Shown one piece after another: positions 12,395 to 20,218 of a DNA stretch of 64,000 nt. The position numbers were made by a program, and so were the translations under genes. The stretch is from Candidatus Hydrogenedentota bacterium (GTDB lineage Bacteria > Hydrogenedentota > Hydrogenedentia > Hydrogenedentales > JAEUWI01), in contig JAHBVV010000001.1 of NCBI GenBank assembly GCA_019637335.1, forward strand, positions 689,440 through 753,439, given 5' to 3'. The notes below the pieces were generated by a model. The model had not been told where the DNA came from. It was given only the letters and a program-made list of their open reading frames with translations, and did not search any database. Each line of letters opens with the position of its first letter. Within the stretch, counting starts at the first letter, position 1.

Positions 12395-13144
12395 ATGGAT
12401 AGTGCCCTGGACAGCGCCGCCGACGCCATCGCGCGGGCGTCGCATGTGATTGCGGTGACGGGGGCGGGCATCTCGGTGGAGAGCGGGATTCCGGATTTTC
12501 GGAGCCCGGGCGGCATCTGGGATACGTACCCGCCGGAGCAGTATGCGACGGTAACTGCGTTCATGGCGGATCCGGATCGCGTTTGGACGATGTGGTATGA
12601 ATTGGGCGCGATGCTGGGGAGCGTGGCTCCGAACGCGGCGCACCGGGCGTTGACGGCGCTCCAGGACCTGGGGCGGCTGCGCGCGGTGATCACACAGAAT
12701 ATCGACAATTTGCACCAGGCGGCGGGCTGCGTGGAGGTGATCGAGTACCATGGGAATGCGCGGCAGATGCGGTGCCTCCGGTGCGACGGGACGCGGGCGC
12801 TGGACATCCTGAAGCGGACGGACAAGGCGCCCCGGTGCGCGTGCGGCGGGGTGATGAAGCCGGATGTGGTGTTGTTTGGCGACTACATTCCGGAGGAGGC
12901 GGCCGCGGCGGCGGATTACGCGGCGCGCGCGGCGGATGTGGTCCTTATTGTGGGAACATCGGCGACGGTGTATCCCGCAGCGCAGATTCCGGTGACGGCG
13001 AAACAGCACGGCGCGTTCATCATCGAGTGCAATCTGGAGCCAACCGGGTTTTCCCACAACATCACGGACGCGTTCCTGCGGGGACCGGCGGGGACGACGC
13101 TGCCGGCGCTGGCGGAGGCGGTCCGGGCGCGGCTCGGCCAATAG
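12395..13144 (+). CDS. Sir2-family NAD-dependent protein deacylase
   Basis: 249 residues, the size of bacterial CobB-type sirtuins. Removes acyl groups from protein lysines using NAD. Visible motifs: NAD-binding GAGISVESGIPDFRS, TQNIDNLHQAAG, catalytic His in YHGN, the zinc-binding Cys pairs CLRC and CACG, and the GTSATVYPAAQIP block. ATG 12395 lies 10 nt after GGAG (12381-12384); another ATG at 12386 is only 1 nt from that site and is less likely. Class III sirtuins (desuccinylases) carry a Tyr/Arg pair; the visible YxxR pattern is not clear, so acyl preference is left open. No operon partners. Confidence 0.95.
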   Translation: MDSALDSAADAIARASHVIAVTGAGISVESGIPDFRSPGGIWDTYPPEQYATVTAFMADPDRVWTMWYELGAMLGSVAPNAAHRALTALQDLGRLRAVITQNIDNLHQAAGCVEVIEYHGNARQMRCLRCDGTRALDILKRTDKAPRCACGGVMKPDVVLFGDYIPEEAAAAADYAARAADVVLIVGTSATVYPAAQIPVTAKQHGAFIIECNLEPTGFSHNITDAFLRGPAGTTLPALAEAVRARLGQ

Positions 13145-14180
13145 GGGTGCCATGCCAAGGTGTATGGAATCGATCCAAGTCGGGATGCGGGGTCGATGCG
13201 CGGGGGGCATTGGATCGGGAGCCACAAAGAGCACAGCGCAGCCTCTGGCCGCAACCAAAGAAGAGATCACCACGAAGGGCACGAAGAGAAACAGAGAAGG
13301 GCTTTAACCGCAGAGAGCGCAGAGGATGGCTCTTGTACGCAGATGAAGTAGGTGGTTGAATGAGGGTGTGTTTTTGACCACGAATGGACACCAATGCACA
13401 CGAATGCGCCGGGAGCGGCGGGCGGCCGCGATCAGGAGTTGTGACCACGGATTACACGGATGACACGGATAGAAAATGATCTCGGTCGTTGGGGTGTGCA
13501 GGCGGCTGCGTGCTGTTTCCATGGTGGCCTGTTCGGATTGTTCAGCATCGAAATTGTAGCGGGGTTGATCGGGTGGTGGGCTGGTCCTTCTCGTTTGATT
13601 AGGGTGTCGCTTCAATCCGTGTCATCGGTGTAATCCGTGGGCAAGAAAAGAATTTCGACCACGAAACTTGTGGAACGGCCCGGAGATTCTCCCTGGATTT
13701 TTCGCTTCGTAAATGCTTTTAGAACAAACGGATATATGGATCTTGAGCGAAAGAACTTGCAGAAAAAACAAGAAGTTGACGGATAGTAGTACGGATTGCA
13801 CGGATAGAGAAGGAATTCGATGCGTTCCAACCGCGATTGGTCACGAATGAAGAAATGATTGATTCGTCGTGGGATTCCGAGGGCGCGATTCCGGCGTTGA
13901 TGGGGCGTTCGAAGGCGCCGCTCGCGCTGTCTCAGCCTGGAAGGCTAAGCCACGTTGGCGCACGTTGAATGACTGGCGTGATTGTGGGCCGTCGACGTCT
14001 ATCGAAACGGGCCGGGAAATGTTGCCTGGATGAAAGGAAATGACGGATATTAATACCCATGGCAGTACTGGTTTTGTTCTTCCAATCCCGCTCTTTCGCG
14101 TTGAGCTACCGCGCGTAAATTTCCATGACTGCCGTTGCGAGTTCCGCGGCCGCGGCCGGGCGGGGAAAGGTTGTGGGGTG
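13145..14180. repeat. 1-kb gene-free region of iterated-word repeats
   Basis: Contains many short degenerate words: CACGAAGGGCACGAAG near 13271, ACCACGAATGGACACC near 13377, and an inverted pair at 13445-13470 / 13615-13640 (separate entry). Around 13906-13955 there is a 50-bp word (AAGGCGCCGCTCGCGCTGTC followed by TCAGCCTGGAAGGCTAAGCC) that recurs almost perfectly at 54649-54700, next to a second shared word near 13848-13870 / 54588-54605. No reading frame with a ribosome site or recognisable product was found. Confidence 0.65.
13445..13640. repeat. Inverted-repeat-bounded element, 196 bp
   Basis: The left end CCACGGATTACACGGATGAC... (13445-13470) is the reverse complement of 13615-13640 with one mismatch over 26 bp. 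Each arm is itself made of near-repeats of CACGGAT. The interior (about 144 bp) has no gene. The layout matches the larger element at 57421-57852, whose arms use the related word CACGAAT. It could be a small non-autonomous mobile element or a structured transcript; no target duplication was identified. Confidence 0.6.
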
Positions 14181-15173
14181 ATGCGCGCTAAACAGGCCAT
14201 TTCAGCGGCAGTGATTGCAATCGCTGTGGGCGGCGCGTTCCTGTTGCATTTCAGCCGGGAGGGTGCCGACTCGCCACCCAACCACATGCTTCCGAAGTCT
14301 CACGTCGCTATGGAAGCGGATTCAGCGCTTCAGGAAGACATCCGCCCGCAGTTATCCACCGCGGCGGACGAACCTACCGAAGTGAACGACTCCCCCGCTC
14401 GCGTTTCGGAGTCGGCGCTGTCGGCAGACGACCAAACCTGGCCGGCGCGGCCGGACCTGGCGCGCGAATTAAGAGGGAGGAAGGAAACCGCGGGCCAGGA
14501 CGTGTCTCCTCTCGGCCCGGAGCATGTCGCGGCGCGGGCTCTGGCTCTCCAGCCGTCCGTGGCCGATATGCTGAACCTGGACAGCGCCGAGGTGACGCGG
14601 GAACTGGTGTTTTCGCCGCTGCAGGTTTCGATCTTTCACATGGGGGCGGCGGGTCCGGATCAGCAGCTGACCGAATTGGCGTTGCTGCATGGGGGTGTGG
14701 ACATCCTGCTTTCGCGCCCGGATGCGGGGGCCGCCCTGCTTGCGACCTATCGGACGTACTCCGACGCGATCGCGGATCCTGCGGGCGATTATGTCGAAAT
14801 CGGGAGCAGCGGGTTGGAATTCGCGACGCTCGAAACGCTTCTCGGGGCGGAGACCGTGCTGGACCAGATTGGCGAGGCGGGCCAGCTGCCCACGTTAATC
14901 GAGACCGTGGTCGAAGCGGTGGATCGCCAGGCCGTGTACGACGCATCTCAGCCGGAACCGGTTTATGGCGAGGCGATGCGGAATCATGCGGCGACGGTCG
15001 TGGGACGGTCGCTTGTACGGCTCCAGGATCCGGCGTTTCTGGAATGGCTCAGTGCGCCCGGGCGGGAGGGCGTGCTTACGGAGCGCCATCCGACGTATGA
15101 AGAATCCGCCACGATCCTGGAGATGGGCGCCGCGTTCTCTTCATCGAGGAACGTTGTGGAGACGCTGGAATAA
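14181..15173 (+). CDS. Exported or membrane-anchored protein of unknown function
   Basis: 330 residues. I do not recognise a family. The N-terminus MRAKQAISAAVIAIAVGGAF is a signal peptide or single anchor. Residues about 25-110 are low-complexity and Pro/Ser/Asp-rich; about 115-330 are Leu/Ala-rich helical sequence (VADMLNLDSAEVTRELVFSP; ATLETLLGAETVLDQIGEAG) with no catalytic pattern I can name. ATG 14181 follows AAAGG about 12 nt upstream; longer frames reaching 14040 lack a ribosome site and would hide the signal peptide. It is convergent with a broken toxin gene whose remnant begins 8 nt after this stop. Confidence 0.62.
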   Translation: MRAKQAISAAVIAIAVGGAFLLHFSREGADSPPNHMLPKSHVAMEADSALQEDIRPQLSTAADEPTEVNDSPARVSESALSADDQTWPARPDLARELRGRKETAGQDVSPLGPEHVAARALALQPSVADMLNLDSAEVTRELVFSPLQVSIFHMGAAGPDQQLTELALLHGGVDILLSRPDAGAALLATYRTYSDAIADPAGDYVEIGSSGLEFATLETLLGAETVLDQIGEAGQLPTLIETVVEAVDRQAVYDASQPEPVYGEAMRNHAATVVGRSLVRLQDPAFLEWLSAPGREGVLTERHPTYEESATILEMGAAFSSSRNVVETLE

Positions 15174-15181
15174 GCTGGCTC

Positions 15182-15250
15182 GTCGCGTTTCGGAATGCCG
15201 CGGAGGTCCTTTGCGACCGATTTCTTAAAGCACAGTTCATACTTTGCCAT
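15182..15250 (-). pseudogene. Truncated RelE/StbE-type toxin (first ~23 codons only)
   Basis: The frame starting ATG 15250 begins M-A-K-Y-E-L-C-F-K-K-S-V-A-K-D-L-R, the N-terminal signature of the RelE/StbE mRNA-interferase toxin family, and continues to GIPKRD. After that the frame reads into the antisense of the neighbouring gene and all family resemblance stops. A complete toxin has about 85-95 residues, so the catalytic C-terminal residues are lost. Its start overlaps the stop of the antitoxin gene (15237-15239), the usual coupled arrangement. I conclude that a deletion or insertion removed the toxin body and left the antitoxin. Confidence 0.7.
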
Positions 15251-15470
15251 GGGCCTTCAGGTCGCTCACGAGATCTTTGTAGCTTATCGAAGGTTCCGCG
15301 GCCCGCTCCTCGAAGGCGGCAAGATCTTCCTCGTCCTCGGCCAGCGCCGCACGAACCGCTTCGTTCACGATCTCGGACACCGATCGCTTCGCGTTTTCCG
15401 CCTTGCGCCGCAATGCATCGTGCAACGGGGGCTCGAAATAGATGGTGGAACGTTTGTGCGTATCACTCAT
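15237..15470 (-). CDS. CopG/ribbon-helix-helix antitoxin, orphaned
   Basis: 77 residues. The N-terminus STIYFEPPLHDALRRKAENA followed by KRSVSEIVNEAVRAAL is a ribbon-helix-helix DNA-binding fold (strand residues 8-13, two helices to about 42). The acidic C-terminus (EDEEDLAAFEERAAEPSISY) would wrap a RelE-type toxin. ATG 15470 was chosen because the family starts a few residues before the beta strand; longer upstream frames have no supporting sequence. The gene ends inside the start of a truncated relE, so it looks like an antitoxin that outlived its toxin. It may still repress its promoter or neutralise a toxin elsewhere. Confidence 0.8.
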   Translation of the reverse strand: MSDTHKRSTIYFEPPLHDALRRKAENAKRSVSEIVNEAVRAALAEDEEDLAAFEERAAEPSISYKDLVSDLKAHGKV

Positions 15471-16020
15471 GGGTATTGTCCATTTGGTATGTCCGCCATA
15501 GCAGCGGGGTGACGCCAAGACGTCACGACGATGCGCCCGTGGAGCGAACGGCGCCCTCGTCCGCCGTTGACGTGTTGGCCATATACGAAGGATATCACAC
15601 GATGTCCGCGCCGGCAATGGCGCAGGGCAGCCTTGGGCCGCGAACAAAGAAATGGTCACCACGAAGGGCACGAAGACCACGAAGGAAGGAAGTTGGAGAA
15701 GGATTGTTGTTCACGCGAAGGCGCAACGACGCAAAGGAACTGGCGTGGGCTTCATGCGTTCCTGAAGCGATTGAATCACGAACCACTGAGAGCAGCAGCC
15801 GCGTGTCGCAACCCGGATATTCAACCGCGAATGCACACCAATTGACACGAACCGTTCGGGATTTTGGGGAGCTGAGAGTTATTCGTAATGCTTTTTCTTC
15901 CAATTACTTATAGATCATGTATTTGCTAAAAAGACAAGAAAATGACGGACAATAGTATAGAAGTATAGAGCCCAAGGCAATCGCCTAACGAAGCATAGGA
16001 AACTCAGAAGTGAGGGCGCG
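15471..16020. other. Gene-free intergenic with iterated words
   Basis: About 550 bp. Contains CACGAAGGGCACGAAGACC near 15660 and CACACCAATTGACACGAACC near 15833, degenerate members of the words that build the inverted-repeat elements. The stretch 15890-15990 is notably AT-rich for this genome. No gene, tRNA or convincing terminator seen. Confidence 0.45.
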
Positions 16021-16427
16021 TTGGAGTGCTGTCATCTTACCGGTGGCGACTCCCGGACGTTGCCGGCAGGGATGCCGGCGCTCCAACACGCTCACTTTCC
16101 TTGATTCAAGGCTCCCAGAATCGACGCGCGCTTACGCCCATCCGCCATGATCGGATTTCAATGCGTTTGCCCGGTGGCATGGTCGCGTTCCGGGCGACCG
16201 CCCCCCCACTCCGGGCTCATAGGTCGCGTTGGAGCGCTGTCATCTTACCGGTGGCGACTCCCGGACGTTGCCGGCAGGGATGCCGGCGCTCCAGCACGCT
16301 CACTTTCCCTGATTAAAGGCTCCCAAAATCGATGCGCGCTTACGCCCATCCGCCATGGTCGGATTTTAATGCGATCGCCCAGTGGCATGGTCGCGTTCCG
16401 GGCGACCGCCCCCCCACTCCGGGCTCA
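16021..16427. repeat. Tandem duplication, two ~199-bp copies at 208-bp period
   Basis: Copy 1 starts TTGGAGTGCTGTCATCTTAC at 16021, copy 2 starts TTGGAGCGCTGTCATCTTAC at 16229. Both run through GACGTTGCCGGCAGGGATGC and end CTCCGGGCTCA, with roughly ten differences by eye. A degenerate third copy lies at about 32119-32210. The last bases of copy 2 (TCA at 16425-16427) are the stop codon of the thioesterase gene on the other strand, so the repeat abuts that gene exactly. Confidence 0.85.
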
Positions 16428-16853
16428 GGTGTTTTCCGCGTCGAAGGCGGCGGCGAGTTCTTCGGGGATTCGGGCGGGGCGGTTGGTGGCGAGGTTGAGG
16501 AGGATGACGCGGTGGGCCGCGTGGGCGCACTGGGTCTCCCCCACGCCGATGCTGGCCTCGAGGTTCATGGTGGCGCGGCCGAGGTGGGTGCACCACATGC
16601 GGGCGTGGGGTTCGTCGGCGAGGCCGATGGCTTTTTTGTAGGTGATGTGGGTGGCGGCGAGGATGGGTGCGACGCCTTGATCGAGGAAGCGCTGGATGGG
16701 GTAGTACTTGCGGAGGATTTCCATGCGGAGGTCTTCGAGCCAGCGGACGTAAACCTGGTTGTTGACGTGGCTGGCGAAGTCGATGTCGTAGGTCTGGACG
16801 CGGAGGGGCAGGGTGACGAGGAGCGGGTATTTGCCGGGGCGGGCGGCGCGCAC
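16425..16853 (-). CDS. Acyl-CoA thioesterase, 4-hydroxybenzoyl-CoA thioesterase / YbgC-like hotdog
   Basis: 142 residues, single hotdog domain. Hydrolyses acyl-CoA thioesters in the cytoplasm. The active-site block YDIDFASHVNNQVYVRWLED (near residues 22-41) has the Asp and the HVNN pattern of this family; the central helix EILRKYYPI and the strand ATHITYKKAI follow in order. The stop codon lies in the last bases of a duplicated intergenic repeat. smpB ends 5 nt upstream of the start (at 16858), so the two are probably one transcript. YbgC-type thioesterases often sit with tol genes, and tolB lies 1 kb upstream on the same strand; natural substrate unknown. Confidence 0.88.
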   Translation of the reverse strand: MRAARPGKYPLLVTLPLRVQTYDIDFASHVNNQVYVRWLEDLRMEILRKYYPIQRFLDQGVAPILAATHITYKKAIGLADEPHARMWCTHLGRATMNLEASIGVGETQCAHAAHRVILLNLATNRPARIPEELAAAFDAENT

Positions 16854-16857
16854 GGGG

Positions 16858-17322
16858 TTATTTCCGCCCGACGTGCTTGATGGCGCGGTCCATTTCGCGC
16901 TTGCTCTCGCGGGCCTTGATGGTCTCGCGCTTGTCGCGGACGTTTTTGCCGCGCCCGAGGCCGAGTTCGACCTTGACGATGCCGCGGGTGAAGTAGACCT
17001 TGAGGGGGATGAGGGTGAGGCCCTTTTCGGCGATGCGCTGGGCGAGGCGATCGATCTCGCGTTTGTGCAGGAGGAGCTTGCGTGGGCGCTCGGCGGCGTG
17101 GTTGTAGATGTTGCCTTTGGCGTAGGGGTTGATGTGGGCGCCGACGAGGAAGACTTCGCCCTTCTGGATGTCGGCGTAGCTGTCCTTGAGGGTCATGCTG
17201 CCGGATTCGCGGAGGGATTTGACCTCGGTTCCGACGAGGGCGATCCCGGCTTCGAAGGAGTCGAGGATCTCGTAGTTCCGCCGGGCGGTCCGGTTCTGTA
17301 CGATGGTGGTGTCTTCGCCCAT
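16858..17322 (-). CDS. smpB: SsrA-binding protein SmpB
   Basis: 154 residues, typical length. Binds tmRNA and is required for trans-translation rescue of stalled ribosomes. Core sequence: NRTARRNYEILDSFEAGIAL, then GTEVKSLRESGSMTLKDSYA and HINPYAKGNIYNHAAERPRK, and the basic C-terminal tail ending KREMDRAIKHVGRK that enters the mRNA channel. ATG 17322 gives MGEDTTIVQ. It is followed at 4 nt by the thioesterase gene. No tmRNA (ssrA) gene was recognised in the window. Confidence 0.96.
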   Translation of the reverse strand: MGEDTTIVQNRTARRNYEILDSFEAGIALVGTEVKSLRESGSMTLKDSYADIQKGEVFLVGAHINPYAKGNIYNHAAERPRKLLLHKREIDRLAQRIAEKGLTLIPLKVYFTRGIVKVELGLGRGKNVRDKRETIKARESKREMDRAIKHVGRK

Positions 17323-17834
17323 GTTCTGCCCTGAGATTTCCTTTCTGTGTCATCCGCCTACGGCGGATTCAATTTTTCGGGGGGCGGCTAACCCAGGGTT
17401 CCGCTCGTACCTCGCTCCACCCTGGGCTACGTTCTGCCGCCCCTCCGGGGCTATACGATCTGGCGGCTCTATGCGTACTGAGCCTGGGCTGCGTTCTTTT
17501 CGCGGCGCGGTTGACCGGGCGGCGGTCTTCCGCGCTACTAAGCGCCTTCTTTGCCGCGGACAGGAATGTCCGCGATCCTGGCGCGCCTTTCGGCGCGGTG
17601 GACAGCCGGGACGGCTATTCCGCCTGCGGCGGACTTTCAGCCTACTCTGGCGCCTTTCGGCGCGGTGGACAGCCGGGACGGCTATTCCGCCTGCGGCGGA
17701 CTTTCAGCCTACTCTGGCGCCTTTCGGCGCGGTGGACAGCCGGGACGGCTATCCTACTTTTCCCGCGGACAGGAATGTCCGCGATCCTGGCGCGCGTTGT
17801 GGCGCGATCGATCCTGTCTCGTATTGTTGGGGTC
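17323..17834. repeat. Repeat region with a 67-bp triple tandem
   Basis: No gene in 512 bp. From 17584 a unit CGCCTTTCGGCGCGGTGGAC...CTACTCTGG is repeated with period 67 bp (starts 17584, 17651, 17718), the third copy diverging after about 40 bp into the CTATCCTAC ending used elsewhere. A GCCGCGGACAGGAATGTCCG hairpin module lies on each side (about 17553 and 17763). The stretch 17345-17480 contains GGGG-rich inverted words. The whole array sits in the 5' region of smpB and the 3' region of tolB. Confidence 0.8.
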
Positions 17835-19148
17835 CTAGCGGCGGCGAGGTCCCCAGCTGGGGCCTTCGGCGCTGAGCTCGATGCGGGGGACGCGACGTTC
17901 TTCGTTGGTTTCGAGGGTGTAGTTGTAGAGGGCCTTCTGTCCGTTGCGCGTGGAGAAGTAGATGAGGTGGCGCGAATCGGGCGACCAGCTCGGGGATTCG
18001 TTGCTGCCCTGGGAGTCGGTGATGCGGCGCGCGCCGGAGCCGTCGGCGCCCATGACGTAGATCTCGAGGCCCTCGCCGCGCTTTTCGGCCACGTAGGCGA
18101 TGTATTTGCCGTCGGGGGACCAGGCGGGGTCATAGGAGCTGCCGCCCTGAAAGGAGAGGCGGCGGGCGTTCTCGCCGCTGACGTCCATGACGTAGATCTG
18201 CGGGTTGCCGCCGCGATCGCTCACGAAGGCGATCTGGCCGCCGTCGGGCGAGAAAGTCGGGGAGGTGTCGACGTCGCGGTTGCGCGTGAGGCGGCGCAGG
18301 TTGGTGCCGTCGGCGTTTCGCAGGTAGATTTCGTTGTTGCCGTCCTTACTGAGGACCTGGGCGAGCTGGGATCCGTCGGGCGACCAGGCCGGGGCGATGT
18401 TGAGGCCGACTTCCTTCGACAGCGGGACCGAGACGCCGGTCATGCGGTCGAAGATGTAGAGGAAGGAGTACCGGTCCTTGTAGGAGAGGTAGGCGATCTT
18501 GCTGCCGTCGGGGGAGAACTTTGGCTTGATGGAGATGGAGTTGTGTTTGGTGACCTGCTGGACGTTGGCGCCGTCGTAGTCGGCCACGTAGATTTCCTTG
18601 TTGCCGGTCACGCCCGCGCTGAAGCAGATTTCGGAAGTGCCGATGCCGGGCGTGCCTTCGAGGTTGCGTATGACCTCCTCGGAGAAGTGGTGCGCGGCGA
18701 GGCGAGGGAAGCTCCGGTCCACTTTCAGCTCGAGGCCAAAGACCTGCTGCTTGGTGAAGAGGTCGAAGAGCCGGAACTCGGTCACGAGGGTGTCGCCGTC
18801 CTGGCGGAGGTTGCCGTAGACGAGGTGCTCGGCCTTGGTGGCGGCCCAGAGGTCGCGGTCGAGCCGCTGGACATCGGGATCGAGCGCGGTGAATCCGGCG
18901 GGGTAGCGCTCGCGCGGGAGCACGGCGAAAAGGCCGGAAAAGGTGAGGTCATCGGCGACGACCTGGGCGAGGTCGGTGGCCAGGGCGACGAGTGCAGGAT
19001 CGGCGGCGGCGCAGGGCGGCACGGCGATGGGGATTTTGGCTCCGAGGCTCTGGGCGTCGCCCACAATTTCGACCTGCGCGAGCGCCAGGGGCGCCGCCAA
19101 CACAGTTGCGCAAAACACGGCAATGGCTGCCCATCTTATGCGTTTCAA
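17835..19148 (-). CDS. tolB: Tol-Pal system protein TolB
   Basis: 437 residues, periplasmic. TolB links the inner-membrane Tol motor to Pal and supports outer-membrane constriction. Signal peptide: MKRIRWAAIAVFCATVLAAP with cleavage after ALA. The N-terminal domain (to about 165) has FSGLFAVLPRERYP. The C-terminal half is a six-bladed propeller with repeated SPDGxxIAY units (FSPDGSKIAYLS, WSPDGSQLA, FSPDGGQIAFVS, WSPDGKYIAYVA, WSPDSRHLIYFS). The start is TTG 19148 with GGAG 6 nt before it; no in-frame ATG fits. It lies 18 nt after the TolA/TonB-like gene and is surely co-transcribed with it. TolQ, TolR and Pal are not in this window. Confidence 0.94.
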   Translation of the reverse strand: MKRIRWAAIAVFCATVLAAPLALAQVEIVGDAQSLGAKIPIAVPPCAAADPALVALATDLAQVVADDLTFSGLFAVLPRERYPAGFTALDPDVQRLDRDLWAATKAEHLVYGNLRQDGDTLVTEFRLFDLFTKQQVFGLELKVDRSFPRLAAHHFSEEVIRNLEGTPGIGTSEICFSAGVTGNKEIYVADYDGANVQQVTKHNSISIKPKFSPDGSKIAYLSYKDRYSFLYIFDRMTGVSVPLSKEVGLNIAPAWSPDGSQLAQVLSKDGNNEIYLRNADGTNLRRLTRNRDVDTSPTFSPDGGQIAFVSDRGGNPQIYVMDVSGENARRLSFQGGSSYDPAWSPDGKYIAYVAEKRGEGLEIYVMGADGSGARRITDSQGSNESPSWSPDSRHLIYFSTRNGQKALYNYTLETNEERRVPRIELSAEGPSWGPRRR

Positions 19149-19166
19149 TGGAATCTCCTTGTGGCG

Positions 19167-20081
19167 TTAACGGCTGAGCGTAAATACGTACGTCACATAC
19201 TGCTCGGGTTCGAGGAATCCGTCGGGGAATGGCGGCAACGGCAGCGAGGATTGAATCGCCCGCAGACACGACTGGGCCAGGGCCTGATCGGGCACGGTTC
19301 CGAGTATAACGGGCGCGTCGAGGACTTCGCCATTCCGGCTGACCCAGAAGCCCACCCGGACCCTGGTTTCGACGGCGTCGAGGCTTACGCCTGGCGGCAC
19401 GCGCCAGTTCCGGTCCACCTTGCGCTTGACCAAGGTCGCCCAATAATTGAGCGCGGCGGGAAAATCAGCCGCTTCGACATTGGACCCCTGCGTCAGGGGC
19501 CCATCGTTTTTCGCCAGCTGCTCGGGTTTGGGTTCCGGTTTCGGCTCCGGCTTGGGTTCCGGCTTCGGCTCCGGTTTCGGCTTCGGCTCCGGTTTCGGCT
19601 CGGGTTTCGGTTCCGGTTTGGGTTCCGGTTTGGGTTCCGGTTTGGGTTCCGGCTTTGGCTCCGGTTTGGGTTCCGGTTTGGGTTCCGGCTTTGGCTCCGG
19701 TTTGGGTTCCGGCTTCGGTTTCGGCTCGGGTTTCGGTTCCGGCTTCGGCTCGGGTTTGGGCTCCGGCTTCGGTTCCGGTTTCGGTTCTGGCTTTGGCGGT
19801 TCCGGCTTCGGCTCGGGCTTGGGCGGCTCGGGCTCGGCGACAGGCTCGGGTTCCGGCTGGGGCTGGGGCGCGGCCTGATCGGGGCGCTCCAGTCCGGTCT
19901 CGGCTCCCTGCACCAGCTGAATCTGGAATACTTCCGGGGGTTTAGGCTTGGGCCACCAGTTGAGGTAGCCGAAGATCAGCCCCAGCAGAAGGACATGGAG
20001 CAACACCGACACTACGAGCGTGTAGCGCAGCTTGGGGCGGTACAGGGAGGCCCGCCAGTATTGTTCGAATCGGTCCTGCAT
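19167..20081 (-). CDS. TolA/TonB-like energy transducer with Lys-Pro-Glu-Pro array
   Basis: 304 residues. One N-terminal membrane segment ([20 protein letters not shown], about 20-40), then a rigid spacer of (K/E)PEPKPEP repeats from about residue 75 to 190 spanning the periplasm, then a TonB/TolA C-terminal domain ([19 protein letters not shown] ... [15 protein letters not shown] ... [15 protein letters not shown]). Context with tolB points to a TolA role, coupling proton motive force to the outer membrane. The DNA of the spacer (about 19510-19850) is a degenerate 6-12-bp repeat that probably expands and contracts. No TolQ/TolR genes adjoin it. TonB function in nutrient uptake is the alternative. 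Confidence 0.85.
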   Translation of the reverse strand: MQDRFEQYWRASLYRPKLRYTLVVSVLLHVLLLGLIFGYLNWWPKPKPPEVFQIQLVQGAETGLERPDQAAPQPQPEPEPVAEPEPPKPEPKPEPPKPEPKPEPKPEPKPEPKPEPKPEPKPKPEPKPEPKPEPKPEPKPEPKPEPKPEPKPEPKPEPKPEPKPEPKPKPEPKPEPKPEPKPEPKPEQLAKNDGPLTQGSNVEAADFPAALNYWATLVKRKVDRNWRVPPGVSLDAVETRVRVGFWVSRNGEVLDAPVILGTVPDQALAQSCLRAIQSSLPLPPFPDGFLEPEQYVTYVFTLSR

Positions 20082-20218
20082 GAAAAAGTGTATTCACCCG
20101 GGTAGCCAGACGGAGGCACTTGGCCGCAACAAAATGTAGTGGCCCTCGGAGGCCTTACACACGGCATAGTATACCGTTTTCCCGGGGCCGGGTTCCATCA
20201 CCGGATTTACATTATTCG

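Noticed and set aside
14040-14180. Longer start for the exported protein of unknown function
   Set aside because: The extra 47 codons have no ribosome site and would bury an obvious signal peptide starting at 14181.
17511-20105. Open frame of about 860 codons antisense to tolB and the TolA-like gene
   Set aside because: Its Gly/Phe/Arg-rich part is the complement of the Lys-Pro-Glu-Pro DNA repeat and the rest mirrors the TolB propeller.
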